Shown here: positions 1 to 5,463 of the stretch, one piece after another | Layout: every line of letters begins with the position of its first letter | How positions within the stretch are numbered: position 1 is the first letter of the stretch | Source of the DNA: Ruminococcus sp. UBA3855 | GTDB lineage: Bacteria > Bacillota > Clostridia > Oscillospirales > Ruminococcaceae | Length of the DNA stretch: 8,423 nt | NCBI GenBank assembly: GCA_002392545.1 | Contig: DGHF01000110.1 | Location: 1 to 8,423, forward strand | Direction of reading: 5' to 3' | Program-made: the position numbers and the translations under genes | The notes under the pieces: model-generated | The model's input: only the letters and a program-made list of their open reading frames with translations | Told to the model about the DNA's origin: nothing | Database searches by the model: none

Positions 1-610
1 CCAGCTTGGCAAGTAAAGCAAGTTTTGTACTCCCAATTTGTGAAATCGATTTCACAAAATCGCTTGAAAGGTTTTCAGCAATAGAAATATAATTGTAAGT
101 CTGACGACGTGTAAAACCAACTTCATTTTCGCAGTAATCCTCAAAATTCTGATAACCTAACTCTTTGTACAGTTTGCCGTCTCTCATTTCTTTGAGACCC
201 TTGCAGACCTCGTACAATGACTGTTGCATTGCCTGAGCGTTGGCAATGATATGACGGGTCAATGTCACTGCCTTAGTATATTCTGCCGAAACGACAACCG
301 CAGTTTCCGGAGCAGGGTCACGGATTGCCCATGCCCTGATATACTCCTGACGGCACTTGTGTGCCATTTCTTCACGGTACATTGTCTGTATTTCACTGCT
401 GTGATTATCGTACTTAATCCAGATTCCATTTGTTTCGACAATTTCCGCTACTTCAGCATAGGCAATGTCTATCAGCTCCATTTCGTCGTCCCATTCCGTC
501 TCTAAAATGACTTTCTGTCCGACCATTTTCAAAAGGTCGTCAAAAGTCAGCGTTTCCCCGAAAATGTTCGGGTCATAGGCGATACAATCGCCCTTTTGCA
601 GTTGGTTCAT
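1..610 (-). CDS. Partial hypothetical protein of the mobile element, possible DNA-binding C-terminal region
   Basis: An open frame runs leftward from an ATG at 608-610 to the window edge with no stop, giving about 203 N-terminal residues. The start follows a purine-rich site (AAAGGGGGAC) at good spacing. The N-terminal half starts MNQLQKGDCIAYDPNIF and is acidic, with no motif I recognise. The region around residues 135-190 (GLKEMRDGKLYKELGYQNF, then ENEVGFTRRQTYNYISIAENL) looks like the helical domain found in DUF3102-like and other phage or plasmid proteins where a helix-turn-helix is likely. This is family resemblance by eye only. The gene lies 81 bases downstream of the 692-943 gene on the same strand, so the two may be co-transcribed. 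A perfect 22-base palindrome lies inside it at 37-58. The function is unknown, but an accessory or maintenance role in the element fits the context. Confidence 0.8.
   Translation of the reverse strand, partial: MNQLQKGDCIAYDPNIFGETLTFDDLLKMVGQKVILETEWDDEMELIDIAYAEVAEIVETNGIWIKYDNHSSEIQTMYREEMAHKCRQEYIRAWAIRDPAPETAVVVSAEYTKAVTLTRHIIANAQAMQQSLYEVCKGLKEMRDGKLYKELGYQNFEDYCENEVGFTRRQTYNYISIAENLSSDFVKSISQIGSTKLALLAKL
37..58. repeat. Perfect 22-bp palindrome inside a coding region
   Basis: The arm TTTGTGAAATC is followed directly by its exact reverse complement GATTTCACAAA, with no spacer. On the minus strand it encodes part of DFVKSISQ of the partial protein. Perfect palindromes this long are rare by chance and can be protein-binding sites, but no function can be shown here. 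Confidence 0.6.
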
Positions 611-691
611 ACATAGTCCCCCTTTTCTTGCACCTGAAAAATTCAGTCTTTTTGCACTGTTTTGTACAATTGTCATGTGTACTGATTCTCA

Positions 692-943
692 TTATGAATT
701 ATCTCCATTTTCTGTGCTAGTGCCTTCCAGAGCCTTGATAAAAGCCCTTCTTGGAATCAATACTCTTGTTCCAATCAACATTGTAGGAAAGCAGAAACTG
801 TTCTTTCCCGTCTCCTTGTCCTCTTTCACCTGAACATTGATGCTGTACTGTGCAACTCCCAGAATCGGTGCAATGTCCGCAGGTATCAGCATTTCTTTGT
901 CAAGGGCTTTGAGTTCTTCCAATGTCATTGCTTTTGGTTTCAT
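692..943 (-). CDS. Small hypothetical protein, excisionase/AlpA-like by size and context
   Basis: The gene encodes 83 residues. The start is fixed by a strong AGGAGGT site that begins next to the stop codon of the upstream gene, so translation of the two is probably coupled. The sequence reads TLEELKALDKEMLIPADIAP, then ILGVAQYSINVQ, then a pattern ending GTRVLIPRRAFIKAL. A predicted 'ADIAPILGV' recognition-like helix followed by a beta wing and a 'R-x-x-F-I-K-A-L' tail resembles short winged DNA-binding proteins such as excisionases and AlpA-like factors of integrative elements. It sits between a Cro/CI-type regulator and the partial gene, all leftward, which fits an excision or regulatory role. 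The assignment is inferred from shape and neighbours. A DNA-binding protein that regulates the downstream genes is an equal alternative. Confidence 0.75.
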   Translation of the reverse strand: MKPKAMTLEELKALDKEMLIPADIAPILGVAQYSINVQVKEDKETGKNSFCFPTMLIGTRVLIPRRAFIKALEGTSTENGDNS

Positions 944-958
944 AGGGCTTACCTCCTG

Positions 959-1180
959 TCAACTTTCAGTCTTAGGATTGATTTCTGGTTTCTGCCTTCC
1001 TGCAAGTTCATCGAGCGAAACATTCAGGTAGTCAGCAATTTCAGTCGCAAGAGAAAAAGACATATCTTTTGTTCCACGCTCAACACGGCTGATAAACTGC
1101 TGTGATACTCCGATATGCTGTGCAACATCTTTCTGTGATACGTTTCTGGATTCTCTGACATCTTTTAAACGGATTTCCAA
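959..1180 (-). CDS. Cro/CI (XRE) family transcriptional regulator, TTG start
   Basis: The gene encodes 73 residues and is essentially one helix-turn-helix domain. Residues about 4-62 show the XRE pattern: LKDVRESRNVSQKDVAQHIG, then VSQQFISRVERG and a C-terminal LATEIADYLNVSLDEL. The initiator is TTG (complement of 1178-1180); an AAGGAG site about nine bases upstream supports it and there is no in-frame ATG nearby. The protein should dimerise and bind operators in the adjacent control region. It probably represses its own promoter or the opposing one, as in phage and ICE switches. The minus-strand promoter at 1289-1317 is well placed to transcribe it with a leader of about 100 bases. The downstream 83-residue gene follows within 15 bases, forming an operon. 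Confidence 0.92.
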   Translation of the reverse strand: MEIRLKDVRESRNVSQKDVAQHIGVSQQFISRVERGTKDMSFSLATEIADYLNVSLDELAGRQKPEINPKTES

Positions 1181-1199
1181 AAAAATTCACTCCTTTCTA

Positions 1200-1228
1200 T
1201 TGACTTTTTGCGATATTTATGGTATACT
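1200..1228 (+). promoter_or_regulatory. Rightward sigma-A-type promoter of the element's control region
   Basis: A -35 box TTGACT (1200-1205) and a -10 box TATACT (1223-1228) are separated by 17 bases, and TGG precedes the -10 box (extended -10). Transcription would start near 1235 and read toward the regulator at 1410. A start there makes a leader of about 170 bases that is antisense to the opposing promoter. Confidence 0.65.
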
Positions 1229-1284
1229 TATGGTAATAACAACCTAAGTTGTGATTTTATTTTGTCGCTTGTTTACTACCATGA
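1217..1284. promoter_or_regulatory. Candidate operator repeats (TTATGGTA direct repeat, inverted TACCAT, ACAAC/GTTGT dyad)
   Basis: TTATGGTA occurs at 1217-1224 and again at 1228-1235, one helical turn apart, on top of the rightward -10 box and start point. The reverse complement TACCAT appears at 1277-1282. Between them is a dyad, ACAAC-CTAA-GTTGT (1239-1252). Spacing and position suit binding by a Cro/CI-type protein from either flanking gene. No binding can be proven from sequence. Confidence 0.45.
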
Positions 1285-1288
1285 TTGT

Positions 1289-1317
1289 ATTATAGCACAG
1301 TTAAATTGGAATGTCAA
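1289..1317 (-). promoter_or_regulatory. Leftward sigma-A promoter with consensus boxes
   Basis: On the minus strand there is an exact TTGACA (complement of 1312-1317) and an exact TATAAT (complement of 1289-1294), 17 bases apart. Transcription would start near 1282 and run left into the regulator at 959-1180. A copy of AATTGGAAT (1304-1312) overlaps the -35 box and spacer, so a repressor bound there would block it. Confidence 0.8.
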
Positions 1318-1343
1318 GTTTTTATTCCAATTTTAATTGGAAT
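1304..1343. promoter_or_regulatory. Operator-like ATTCCAATT / AATTGGAAT repeats
   Basis: AATTGGAAT occurs at 1304-1312 and 1335-1343, and its exact complement ATTCCAATT at 1324-1332. The last two form a dyad with 9-base arms around TT. The first overlaps the leftward consensus promoter. The dyad lies about 65 bases before the start of the second regulator. This is the arrangement expected of repressor operators, and the element's two XRE proteins are the natural candidates. Confidence 0.6.
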
Positions 1344-1409
1344 TCGTGAGATATAACAGTTTTGAACAATAAAAAATGTATAAACCATCTAAAAAAAGGG
1401 GGGCTTTAC

Positions 1410-1841
1410 ATGAAAAAAGAGTATCTGCCTATTGTGACAACTGAAAGAATAAAGACATTAGCCGATGAAAAAGGGATAACTATTTCTCAGTTGAATGTGA
1501 TTTGTGGGTTTAGTAAAAACACAATCAATCAAACTGGAAAGGGAACAGAAGGAATGAAAGCAAGAAATCTTTTTGCAATTGCTGAAACTTTGGGATGCTC
1601 TGTAGATTATCTTCTTGGGCGTACTAATGACCCTAAGGAGAATGTGGTCAAATCAGGTGATATAAATGGAAACAATAACAGTGGGAATACAGGAGCTGTG
1701 ACCATTGAGTCAAATTCACATAATGCCCCTGAAATAGATAAGTTTACAGCTGAGTTTATGAAACGTTTTGAAAAGCTGGACTTTGACGATAAACTGGAAA
1801 TTATGAATCTTACCACGCAAAAATTAAAGAAAAGCGCATAA
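1410..1841 (+). CDS. Cro/CI (XRE) family transcriptional regulator with C-terminal extension
   Basis: I place the start at the ATG at 1410, giving 143 residues, because an AAAGGGGGG ribosome site sits seven bases before it. An in-frame TTG at 1362 would add 16 residues but has no such site. Residues about 8-65 form an XRE helix-turn-helix: RIKTLADEKGITISQLNVIC, then GFSKNTINQTGKG, and a closing LFAIAETLGCSVDYLLGR. A linker rich in G, N and S (SGDINGNNNSGNTGAVT) follows, then an acidic helical tail (about 100-143) likely to mediate dimerisation. That layout is common for phage and ICE repressors. The gene lies 17 bases before the GIY-YIG-like gene and probably forms an operon with it, governed by the operators upstream. 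Confidence 0.9.
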   Translation: MKKEYLPIVTTERIKTLADEKGITISQLNVICGFSKNTINQTGKGTEGMKARNLFAIAETLGCSVDYLLGRTNDPKENVVKSGDINGNNNSGNTGAVTIESNSHNAPEIDKFTAEFMKRFEKLDFDDKLEIMNLTTQKLKKSA

Positions 1842-1858
1842 TGAAAGGAGCATGAGAT

Positions 1859-3460
1859 ATGGGTCTATTTGGAATCCAAAGCAGGAAAGAACTTCACTCC
1901 GAAATTGACAGATTGAATGAAATGCTGTCACCGGAGCAAAAGGAAATTCTTGACCTCCAGAAAGAAATTGAGGGATTGCAGGCGCAAAGAGAACAGATTC
2001 AGAGACAGTTGGAACAGCTCAATCGGGATGCTGAATTTCAAAGAAACACAATCCGACAGCAAAAAGAACAGATTGTCGGTCTGGAATATGAAATTGAAAT
2101 GCAGGACTTTGGTTTATATGCGCCGACTTATCAGTTTGCAAACTCCGATATGTATAAGGAACGCTTGAAAGAAGTTCGTGAATGTCAAAAACAAATGATT
2201 AAAGACGGAACAGCTTGTACAGGAAACATGGGCTGGACAGTCAACGGAAATGCATCACAAGGGAAGAAAATGGTCAAAGATATGCAGAAACTCTTGCTCC
2301 GTGCTTTTAATGTGGAATGTGGTGACATCATCAATCAGGTGACTGTCAATAATGCGGAAAAGTCCCGTGATAGAATCTGGAAATCTTCGGAGCAGATTTC
2401 CAAGCTTGGCACTATCATGAGCATTGCAATCACACCAGCTTATATCCGGAGCAAATTGGAAGAGTTAAACCTTGCGCTAGACTTTGCACAGAAAAAGCAA
2501 GAAGAAAAAGACCGTCTGCGTGAACTTCGGGAGCAACAAAAGGAAGAGGCAAAGGCACAGAAAGAAATTGAAGAAGCAAGGAAAAAGCTGGAAAAAGAAC
2601 GTACTCATTATGAACGTGCGTTAGAGACAATCCGTTCACAGCTTATGACTGACCCTTCTAATCCTGACTTGCTAGCAAAACAAGCGGAATTGGAGTCAGA
2701 ACTTGTGGAAACAGACAAAGCCATCACAGATGTAGACTACAGACAGGCGAATACACGTGCCGGATATGTGTATGTGATTTCCAATATCGGAGCATTTGGA
2801 AAGGACGTTTACAAGATAGGTATGACACGTCGCCTTGAACCAACGGAGCGTGTAGATGAATTAGGTGGTGCTTCCGTTCCATTCTGTTTCGATATTCACG
2901 CATTGATTTTCACTGAGGATGCACCTAAACTTGAAGCGGCTTTACATAATGCCTTTGAAAAACAGAAAGTAAATAAAATCAACGGCAGACGAGAATTTTT
3001 CCATGTTCCTCTTGAAGAAATTAAGCGTGTCGTCAGGGAAAATTATGATAAAACAGTAGAATGGGTTGATATTCCTTTGGCTGAACAGTATCGGCAGTCG
3101 CTCCTGCTGGATGGTGGCACTCCCAGAGAAATTGACCGTTCTGTCGTTCCAATTCAGCAACCTGAAAAAACAGCTCCTGTTCCTGTTGTTTCTGAACCAC
3201 AAGTATCTGAAGAAAATGTAAGTGCTGATACAGTTGGCAAGAATGTGATGTCTATTGCATCGGAACTGTTTCATAATTGCCGTTGCCAAGCTGAAGACAC
3301 TCCAGATATGCTGAAAATTCATATTTATCTTGAAAACGGTCAGAAGTTTGGAATTGTGAAAATTGAAAAGCAAAGTCTTTCACTGCAATTAAGAAAGTTG
3401 GTTGGCAGTCCACAGAATTATACCTTGTCCTCAGAACAAGATTTAAAGAATTATGTCTAA
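1859..3460 (+). CDS. DUF4041-type coiled-coil protein with GIY-YIG-like (T5orf172/MUG113) nuclease domain
   Basis: The gene encodes 533 residues, with an AAAGGAG site eight bases before the ATG. Visible layout: coiled coil (about 10-85), a globular region around 85-200 matching what I know of DUF4041 (FGLYAPTYQFANSDMYKERL near 85-105), a charged coiled coil (about 205-265), then a GIY-YIG-like domain (about 301-395). That domain starts GYVYVISN (302-309) and continues YKIGMTRR (318-325), H347, an E/H pair in LEAALHNAF (358-366) and GRREFF (376-381), the residues typical of the T5orf172/MUG113 branch. The tail (430-533) holds a Pro/Val-rich linker and a small domain I do not recognise. Such proteins recur in phages and integrative elements, often beside XRE regulators. 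Their biochemical role is not settled; a DNA-cleaving function in defence or element maintenance is inference. Confidence 0.88.
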   Translation: MGLFGIQSRKELHSEIDRLNEMLSPEQKEILDLQKEIEGLQAQREQIQRQLEQLNRDAEFQRNTIRQQKEQIVGLEYEIEMQDFGLYAPTYQFANSDMYKERLKEVRECQKQMIKDGTACTGNMGWTVNGNASQGKKMVKDMQKLLLRAFNVECGDIINQVTVNNAEKSRDRIWKSSEQISKLGTIMSIAITPAYIRSKLEELNLALDFAQKKQEEKDRLRELREQQKEEAKAQKEIEEARKKLEKERTHYERALETIRSQLMTDPSNPDLLAKQAELESELVETDKAITDVDYRQANTRAGYVYVISNIGAFGKDVYKIGMTRRLEPTERVDELGGASVPFCFDIHALIFTEDAPKLEAALHNAFEKQKVNKINGRREFFHVPLEEIKRVVRENYDKTVEWVDIPLAEQYRQSLLLDGGTPREIDRSVVPIQQPEKTAPVPVVSEPQVSEENVSADTVGKNVMSIASELFHNCRCQAEDTPDMLKIHIYLENGQKFGIVKIEKQSLSLQLRKLVGSPQNYTLSSEQDLKNYV

Positions 3461-3483
3461 GAACTGAATGAAAAATAACAAAA

Positions 3484-3528
3484 AAGAGGGCTGTTGCACC
3501 ATTCATTTCAGTACAACAGCCCTTTTTT
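3484..3528 (+). terminator. Rho-independent terminator after the GIY-YIG-like gene
   Basis: GGGCTGTTG (3488-3496) pairs with CAACAGCCC (3514-3522) over 9 bp, followed by TTTTTT (3523-3528). An A-rich run before the stem could allow some termination from the other strand. It ends the regulator/GIY-YIG operon 24 bases after the stop codon and isolates the integrase. Confidence 0.9.
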
Positions 3529-3555
3529 ACATGGTACTGTTAAAGAGGTGATAAC

Positions 3556-4659
3556 ATGGAATGTATCAAATGCAAGAAAGAGATTCCGGACGAATCCATA
3601 TTTTGCATGTACTGCGGAAAAAAACAAGCCCCTGCCGTCCATGGGGTCAAAAAGCGTGGAAACGGTCAGGGGACTGTTTATAAAATGCCGTCGGGAACGT
3701 GGGCGGCTGAAATCACATTGGGGTACTATATGCAGGATGGGAAACGAAAACGTAAAAAAAGCCGTAAATATGGATTCCGCACAAAAAAAGAGGCTGTCGA
3801 ATATATTGCCACGCTCAAACAATCCCCAAAGAAAGAAAAATTCATCACCATGTTTCAGCTGTGGGAATTGTTCCAGACAAAAAAAGAAACACTGTCCAAA
3901 TCCAAAAGAACCGCCTACAATATTGCATGGAAAAAAATCCATGCAGAAATTGAGTATCGTCAAATTGACGAATTAACAGTTCCTGAACTGCAAGCAATCA
4001 CTGACAAATATGGTACAAGCTACTACACCAAAAGAGACATCAAGAATTTGCTGTCCCATCTGTATCAGATTGCAATTCGGGACGACTACACCGACAAGAA
4101 TCGGGCGCAGTTCATCCAGTTACCAGAATTGCAGTCGCAGGAACGTGAAGTCATGACGAAACAGGAAATTGAACTGTTATGGAATGATTACCAGAAAGAG
4201 CCGTCAGCAATCACGGCACAAATGCTCACCATGCTTTATACTGGAATCAGACCAGGAGAACTTCTCACCATCAAGGTGGAAAATATCAATCTTGATGAAC
4301 AATACATGATAGGCGGTATCAAGACCACCAAAGGCAAAAATCGGAAAATCATCATCCCCGACAAAATCAAACCCCTTCTTTCGTGGCTGATGGAAACCGG
4401 AAAGAAAGGGCTGATTGCCTATTATCCTAGTGACGTGGAATTTTACGATGCATGGAAAGAAAAACGGTCACAGCTGAATATCAGAGACGTGATAACACCG
4501 TACTGTTGCAGACATACTTACATCACAAGGCTCACAACTTTAAAAGTGTCCCCTGCCATGCTTCAAGAACTCGCAGGGCATGAAGACTATGATACCACAC
4601 TGGAATATACGCATTTATCCATTGCAGAACGATTGCAAGAAGTCAATCGCCTTGATTAG
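3556..4659 (+). CDS. int: Tyrosine recombinase integrase with N-terminal zinc ribbon
   Basis: The gene encodes 367 residues and catalyses site-specific integration and excision of the element. An AGAGGTG site precedes the ATG by five bases. Residues 1-23 form a zinc ribbon with C3-x2-C6 and C17-x2-C20, followed by the arm-binding/AP2-like region (about 35-90), a SAM-like core-binding domain (about 95-185) and the catalytic domain (about 195-365). Visible catalytic residues are R232 (in TGIRPGEL), K259, R319 (in YCCRHTYIT), H342 (in LAGHEDY) and the nucleophile Y351 (in LEYTHL). In the box-II HxxR motif the first position is Tyr316 instead of His, a variant I recall in other Firmicute integrases. 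The gene ends 82 bases before the tRNA-Ser att scar, the usual place for int at an element end. Confidence 0.97.
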   Translation: MECIKCKKEIPDESIFCMYCGKKQAPAVHGVKKRGNGQGTVYKMPSGTWAAEITLGYYMQDGKRKRKKSRKYGFRTKKEAVEYIATLKQSPKKEKFITMFQLWELFQTKKETLSKSKRTAYNIAWKKIHAEIEYRQIDELTVPELQAITDKYGTSYYTKRDIKNLLSHLYQIAIRDDYTDKNRAQFIQLPELQSQEREVMTKQEIELLWNDYQKEPSAITAQMLTMLYTGIRPGELLTIKVENINLDEQYMIGGIKTTKGKNRKIIIPDKIKPLLSWLMETGKKGLIAYYPSDVEFYDAWKEKRSQLNIRDVITPYCCRHTYITRLTTLKVSPAMLQELAGHEDYDTTLEYTHLSIAERLQEVNRLD

Positions 4660-4741
4660 CTCCATTCGTCTCAACTACCCCGTAACTACACTATTTTTAA
4701 TAAAAACCGCTATATTTCAATATATTTTTATAAAAATTCAA

Positions 4742-4800
4742 CCCCTGCTAAGGGAGTAGGTCGGGAAACCGGTGCGAGGGTTCAAATCCCTCTTTCCGCG
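4742..4800 (+). pseudogene. 3' fragment of tRNA-Ser(GCU): att site of the integrated element
   Basis: The fragment starts in the anticodon arm: loop CTGCTAA (4745-4751) with anticodon GCT (4747-4749). It continues through the long variable arm typical of tRNA-Ser, a T arm (GAGGG-TTCAAAT-CCCTC, 4776-4792) and the acceptor 3' strand TTTCCGC plus discriminator G (4793-4800). No 5' half lies upstream, where there is only A/T-rich DNA and the integrase. This is the pattern left when an element integrates into a tRNA gene and restores the intact gene at its other end. The crossover probably lies in or near the anticodon stem-loop. It marks the boundary between element (left) and host (right). Confidence 0.9.
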
Positions 4801-4803
4801 CTG

Positions 4804-4838
4804 AAACGTCTTGAAATCAATGATTTCAGGACGTTTTT
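4804..4838 (+). terminator. Rho-independent terminator, originally of the tRNA-Ser gene
   Basis: A 15-base arm (4804-4818) pairs with 4822-4836 with a single G-T wobble and is followed by a T run. It lies directly after the tRNA-Ser 3' end, so it was probably the host tRNA terminator. It now shields the Ro60 locus from integrase read-through. Confidence 0.88.
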
Positions 4839-4840
4839 CA

Positions 4841-4879
4841 TTTCATGTTGCATGAAAATTATTGATTTTTGAAAAAATC
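4841..4879. promoter_or_regulatory. Two dyads upstream of the Y-RNA promoter
   Basis: TTTCATG-TTG-CATGAAA (4841-4857) and GATTTTT-GA-AAAAATC (4864-4879) are perfect inverted repeats between the tRNA terminator and the -35 box. The second ends 13 bases before TTGACA. They could be operators or an A/T-rich upstream promoter element; the cognate factor is unknown. Confidence 0.4.
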
Positions 4880-4891
4880 TCCAAAAAACAC

Positions 4892-4920
4892 TTGACAAAT
4901 GGATACAAATATGGTATAAT
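4892..4920 (+). promoter_or_regulatory. Strong sigma-A promoter of the Y-RNA array and rsr
   Basis: There is an exact TTGACA (4892-4897), a 17-base spacer and an exact TATAAT (4915-4920) with TGG before it (extended -10). Transcription should start near 4926-4928, which places the first nucleotides in the 5' strand of Y unit 1's basal helix. Consensus boxes of this quality suit an abundant structural RNA. No other convincing promoter was seen before rsr. Confidence 0.92.
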
Positions 4921-4922
4921 AG

Positions 4923-5069
4923 CAAATGCAAACGGAATCGTAGAAAACGGTTACTTCGAAAAATGTATTGCGATGTATTGTGTGTCATGCCCCAAGGCGT
5001 GACAGGTCGCCATATCCCCCGTGGGTGTGGTTTTTGTACTGTTTTCGGCTTTTATCCGTTTGCAATTTG
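4923..5069 (+). ncRNA. Y-RNA-like unit 1 (non-tRNA effector module)
   Basis: The basal helix is perfect over 10 bp (TGCAAACGGA 4927-4936 with TCCGTTTGCA 5055-5064) and extends to 4923/5069 past one bulge. The internal loop has ATCGTA (4937-4942) opposite GGCTTTTA (5047-5054). The upper helix pairs GAAAACGGT (4943-4951) with ACTGTTTTC (5038-5046), then AC (4953-4954) with GT (5036-5037) past a bulged T. After CGGTTACTTCG comes a tip unlike tRNA: ATGTATTG twice (4963-4970 and 4973-4980), an 8-bp hairpin closed by CCAA (4984-5003) and a second hairpin (5011-5029). The closed 8-bp hairpin sits where units 3 and 4 have the acceptor stem, but there is no T arm. Ro60 binding is inferred from the shared frame and the rsr gene downstream. 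Confidence 0.75.
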
Positions 5070-5323
5070 TAAATCACGGAATTGTGTGTGGCAGTTACTT
5101 CGGTTTGTTTGGAGAAAAATATTTTGGCTGTGTCAGGGTGTACGATGTCAGGGCAGTTCATCTCAGTGGACGCCTGAAAAATTGCTAATAGTGCATTACG
5201 GCAGTCGTTACGTCCGCAAGGACATTTTGTATTTACATCAGCTCGCAAGGGCTGGATTTTACAATTTAATGACCCTTCGTGAAGTAAGTGGGTCAAACTG
5301 TCATCGATTTCATCCGTCATTTG
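5070..5323 (+). ncRNA. Y-RNA-like unit 2 (long, multi-hairpin effector module)
   Basis: The basal helix pairs 5070-5080 with 5313-5323 (ACGGA with TCCGT, a C-C mismatch, then four A-T pairs and a wobble). The internal loop has ATTGT (5081-5085) opposite GATTTCA (5306-5312). The upper helix pairs 5088-5096 with 5296-5304 and carries CAGTTACTTCG (5092-5102). At about 254 bases it is nearly twice the length of the other units. The tip holds several hairpins: 5148-5177, GTCC-GCAA-GGAC (5212-5223), CAGCTC-GCAA-GGGCTG (5239-5254, inside a TTGTA/TACAA stem at 5227-5264) and TGACCC/GGGTCA (5270-5295). Two hairpins have GNRA-type tetraloops. No T-loop or D-loop signature is present. The role of the extra module is unknown. 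Confidence 0.7.
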
Positions 5324-5330
5324 CGCAAAC

Positions 5331-5462
5331 AAAACGACATTGTATACCGCAGTTACTTCGATTTCTGACTCGAAAATTCCGGTTCGAATCCGGATGCCGA
5401 CAACAGTCGGTATCGTCTAATGGTAGGACATATTGTAAACTGTGGTAGATTTTATTCGTTTT
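5331..5462 (+). ncRNA. Y-RNA-like unit 3 with complete permuted tRNA mimic
   Basis: The basal helix AAAACGA (5331-5337) pairs exactly with TCGTTTT (5456-5462). The internal loop has ATTGTA (5339-5344) opposite GATTTTA (5448-5454). The upper helix pairs 5345-5356 with 5435-5447 over 12 bp with one bulged A. The tip holds tRNA parts in permuted order. T arm: TCCGG-TTCGAAT-CCGGA (5378-5394). Acceptor stem: TGCCGAC (5395-5401), loop AACA, GTCGGTA (5406-5412), 7 bp with one wobble. D arm: 5415-5429, with the conserved GG of the D loop at 5422-5423. A TTCGA/TCGAA hairpin (5357-5374) precedes the T arm. The Y helix replaces the anticodon arm. Known bacterial YrlA RNAs likewise carry a tRNA-like module beside a Ro60-binding stem. 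Confidence 0.9.
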
Positions 5463-5463
5463 A

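Noticed and set aside
2942..3963. Minus-strand frames of 143 and 151 codons and a plus-strand frame of 160 codons around the GIY-YIG-like and integrase genes
   Set aside because: They are shadows of well-supported genes, with Phe/Cys-rich or low-complexity translations and no ribosome sites.
4963..5448. Open frame of 161 codons on the plus strand across the Y-RNA units
   Set aside because: It has no ribosome site, a Cys/Arg/Phe-rich composition unlike a real protein, and it crosses three structured RNA units whose pairing explains the sequence constraint.
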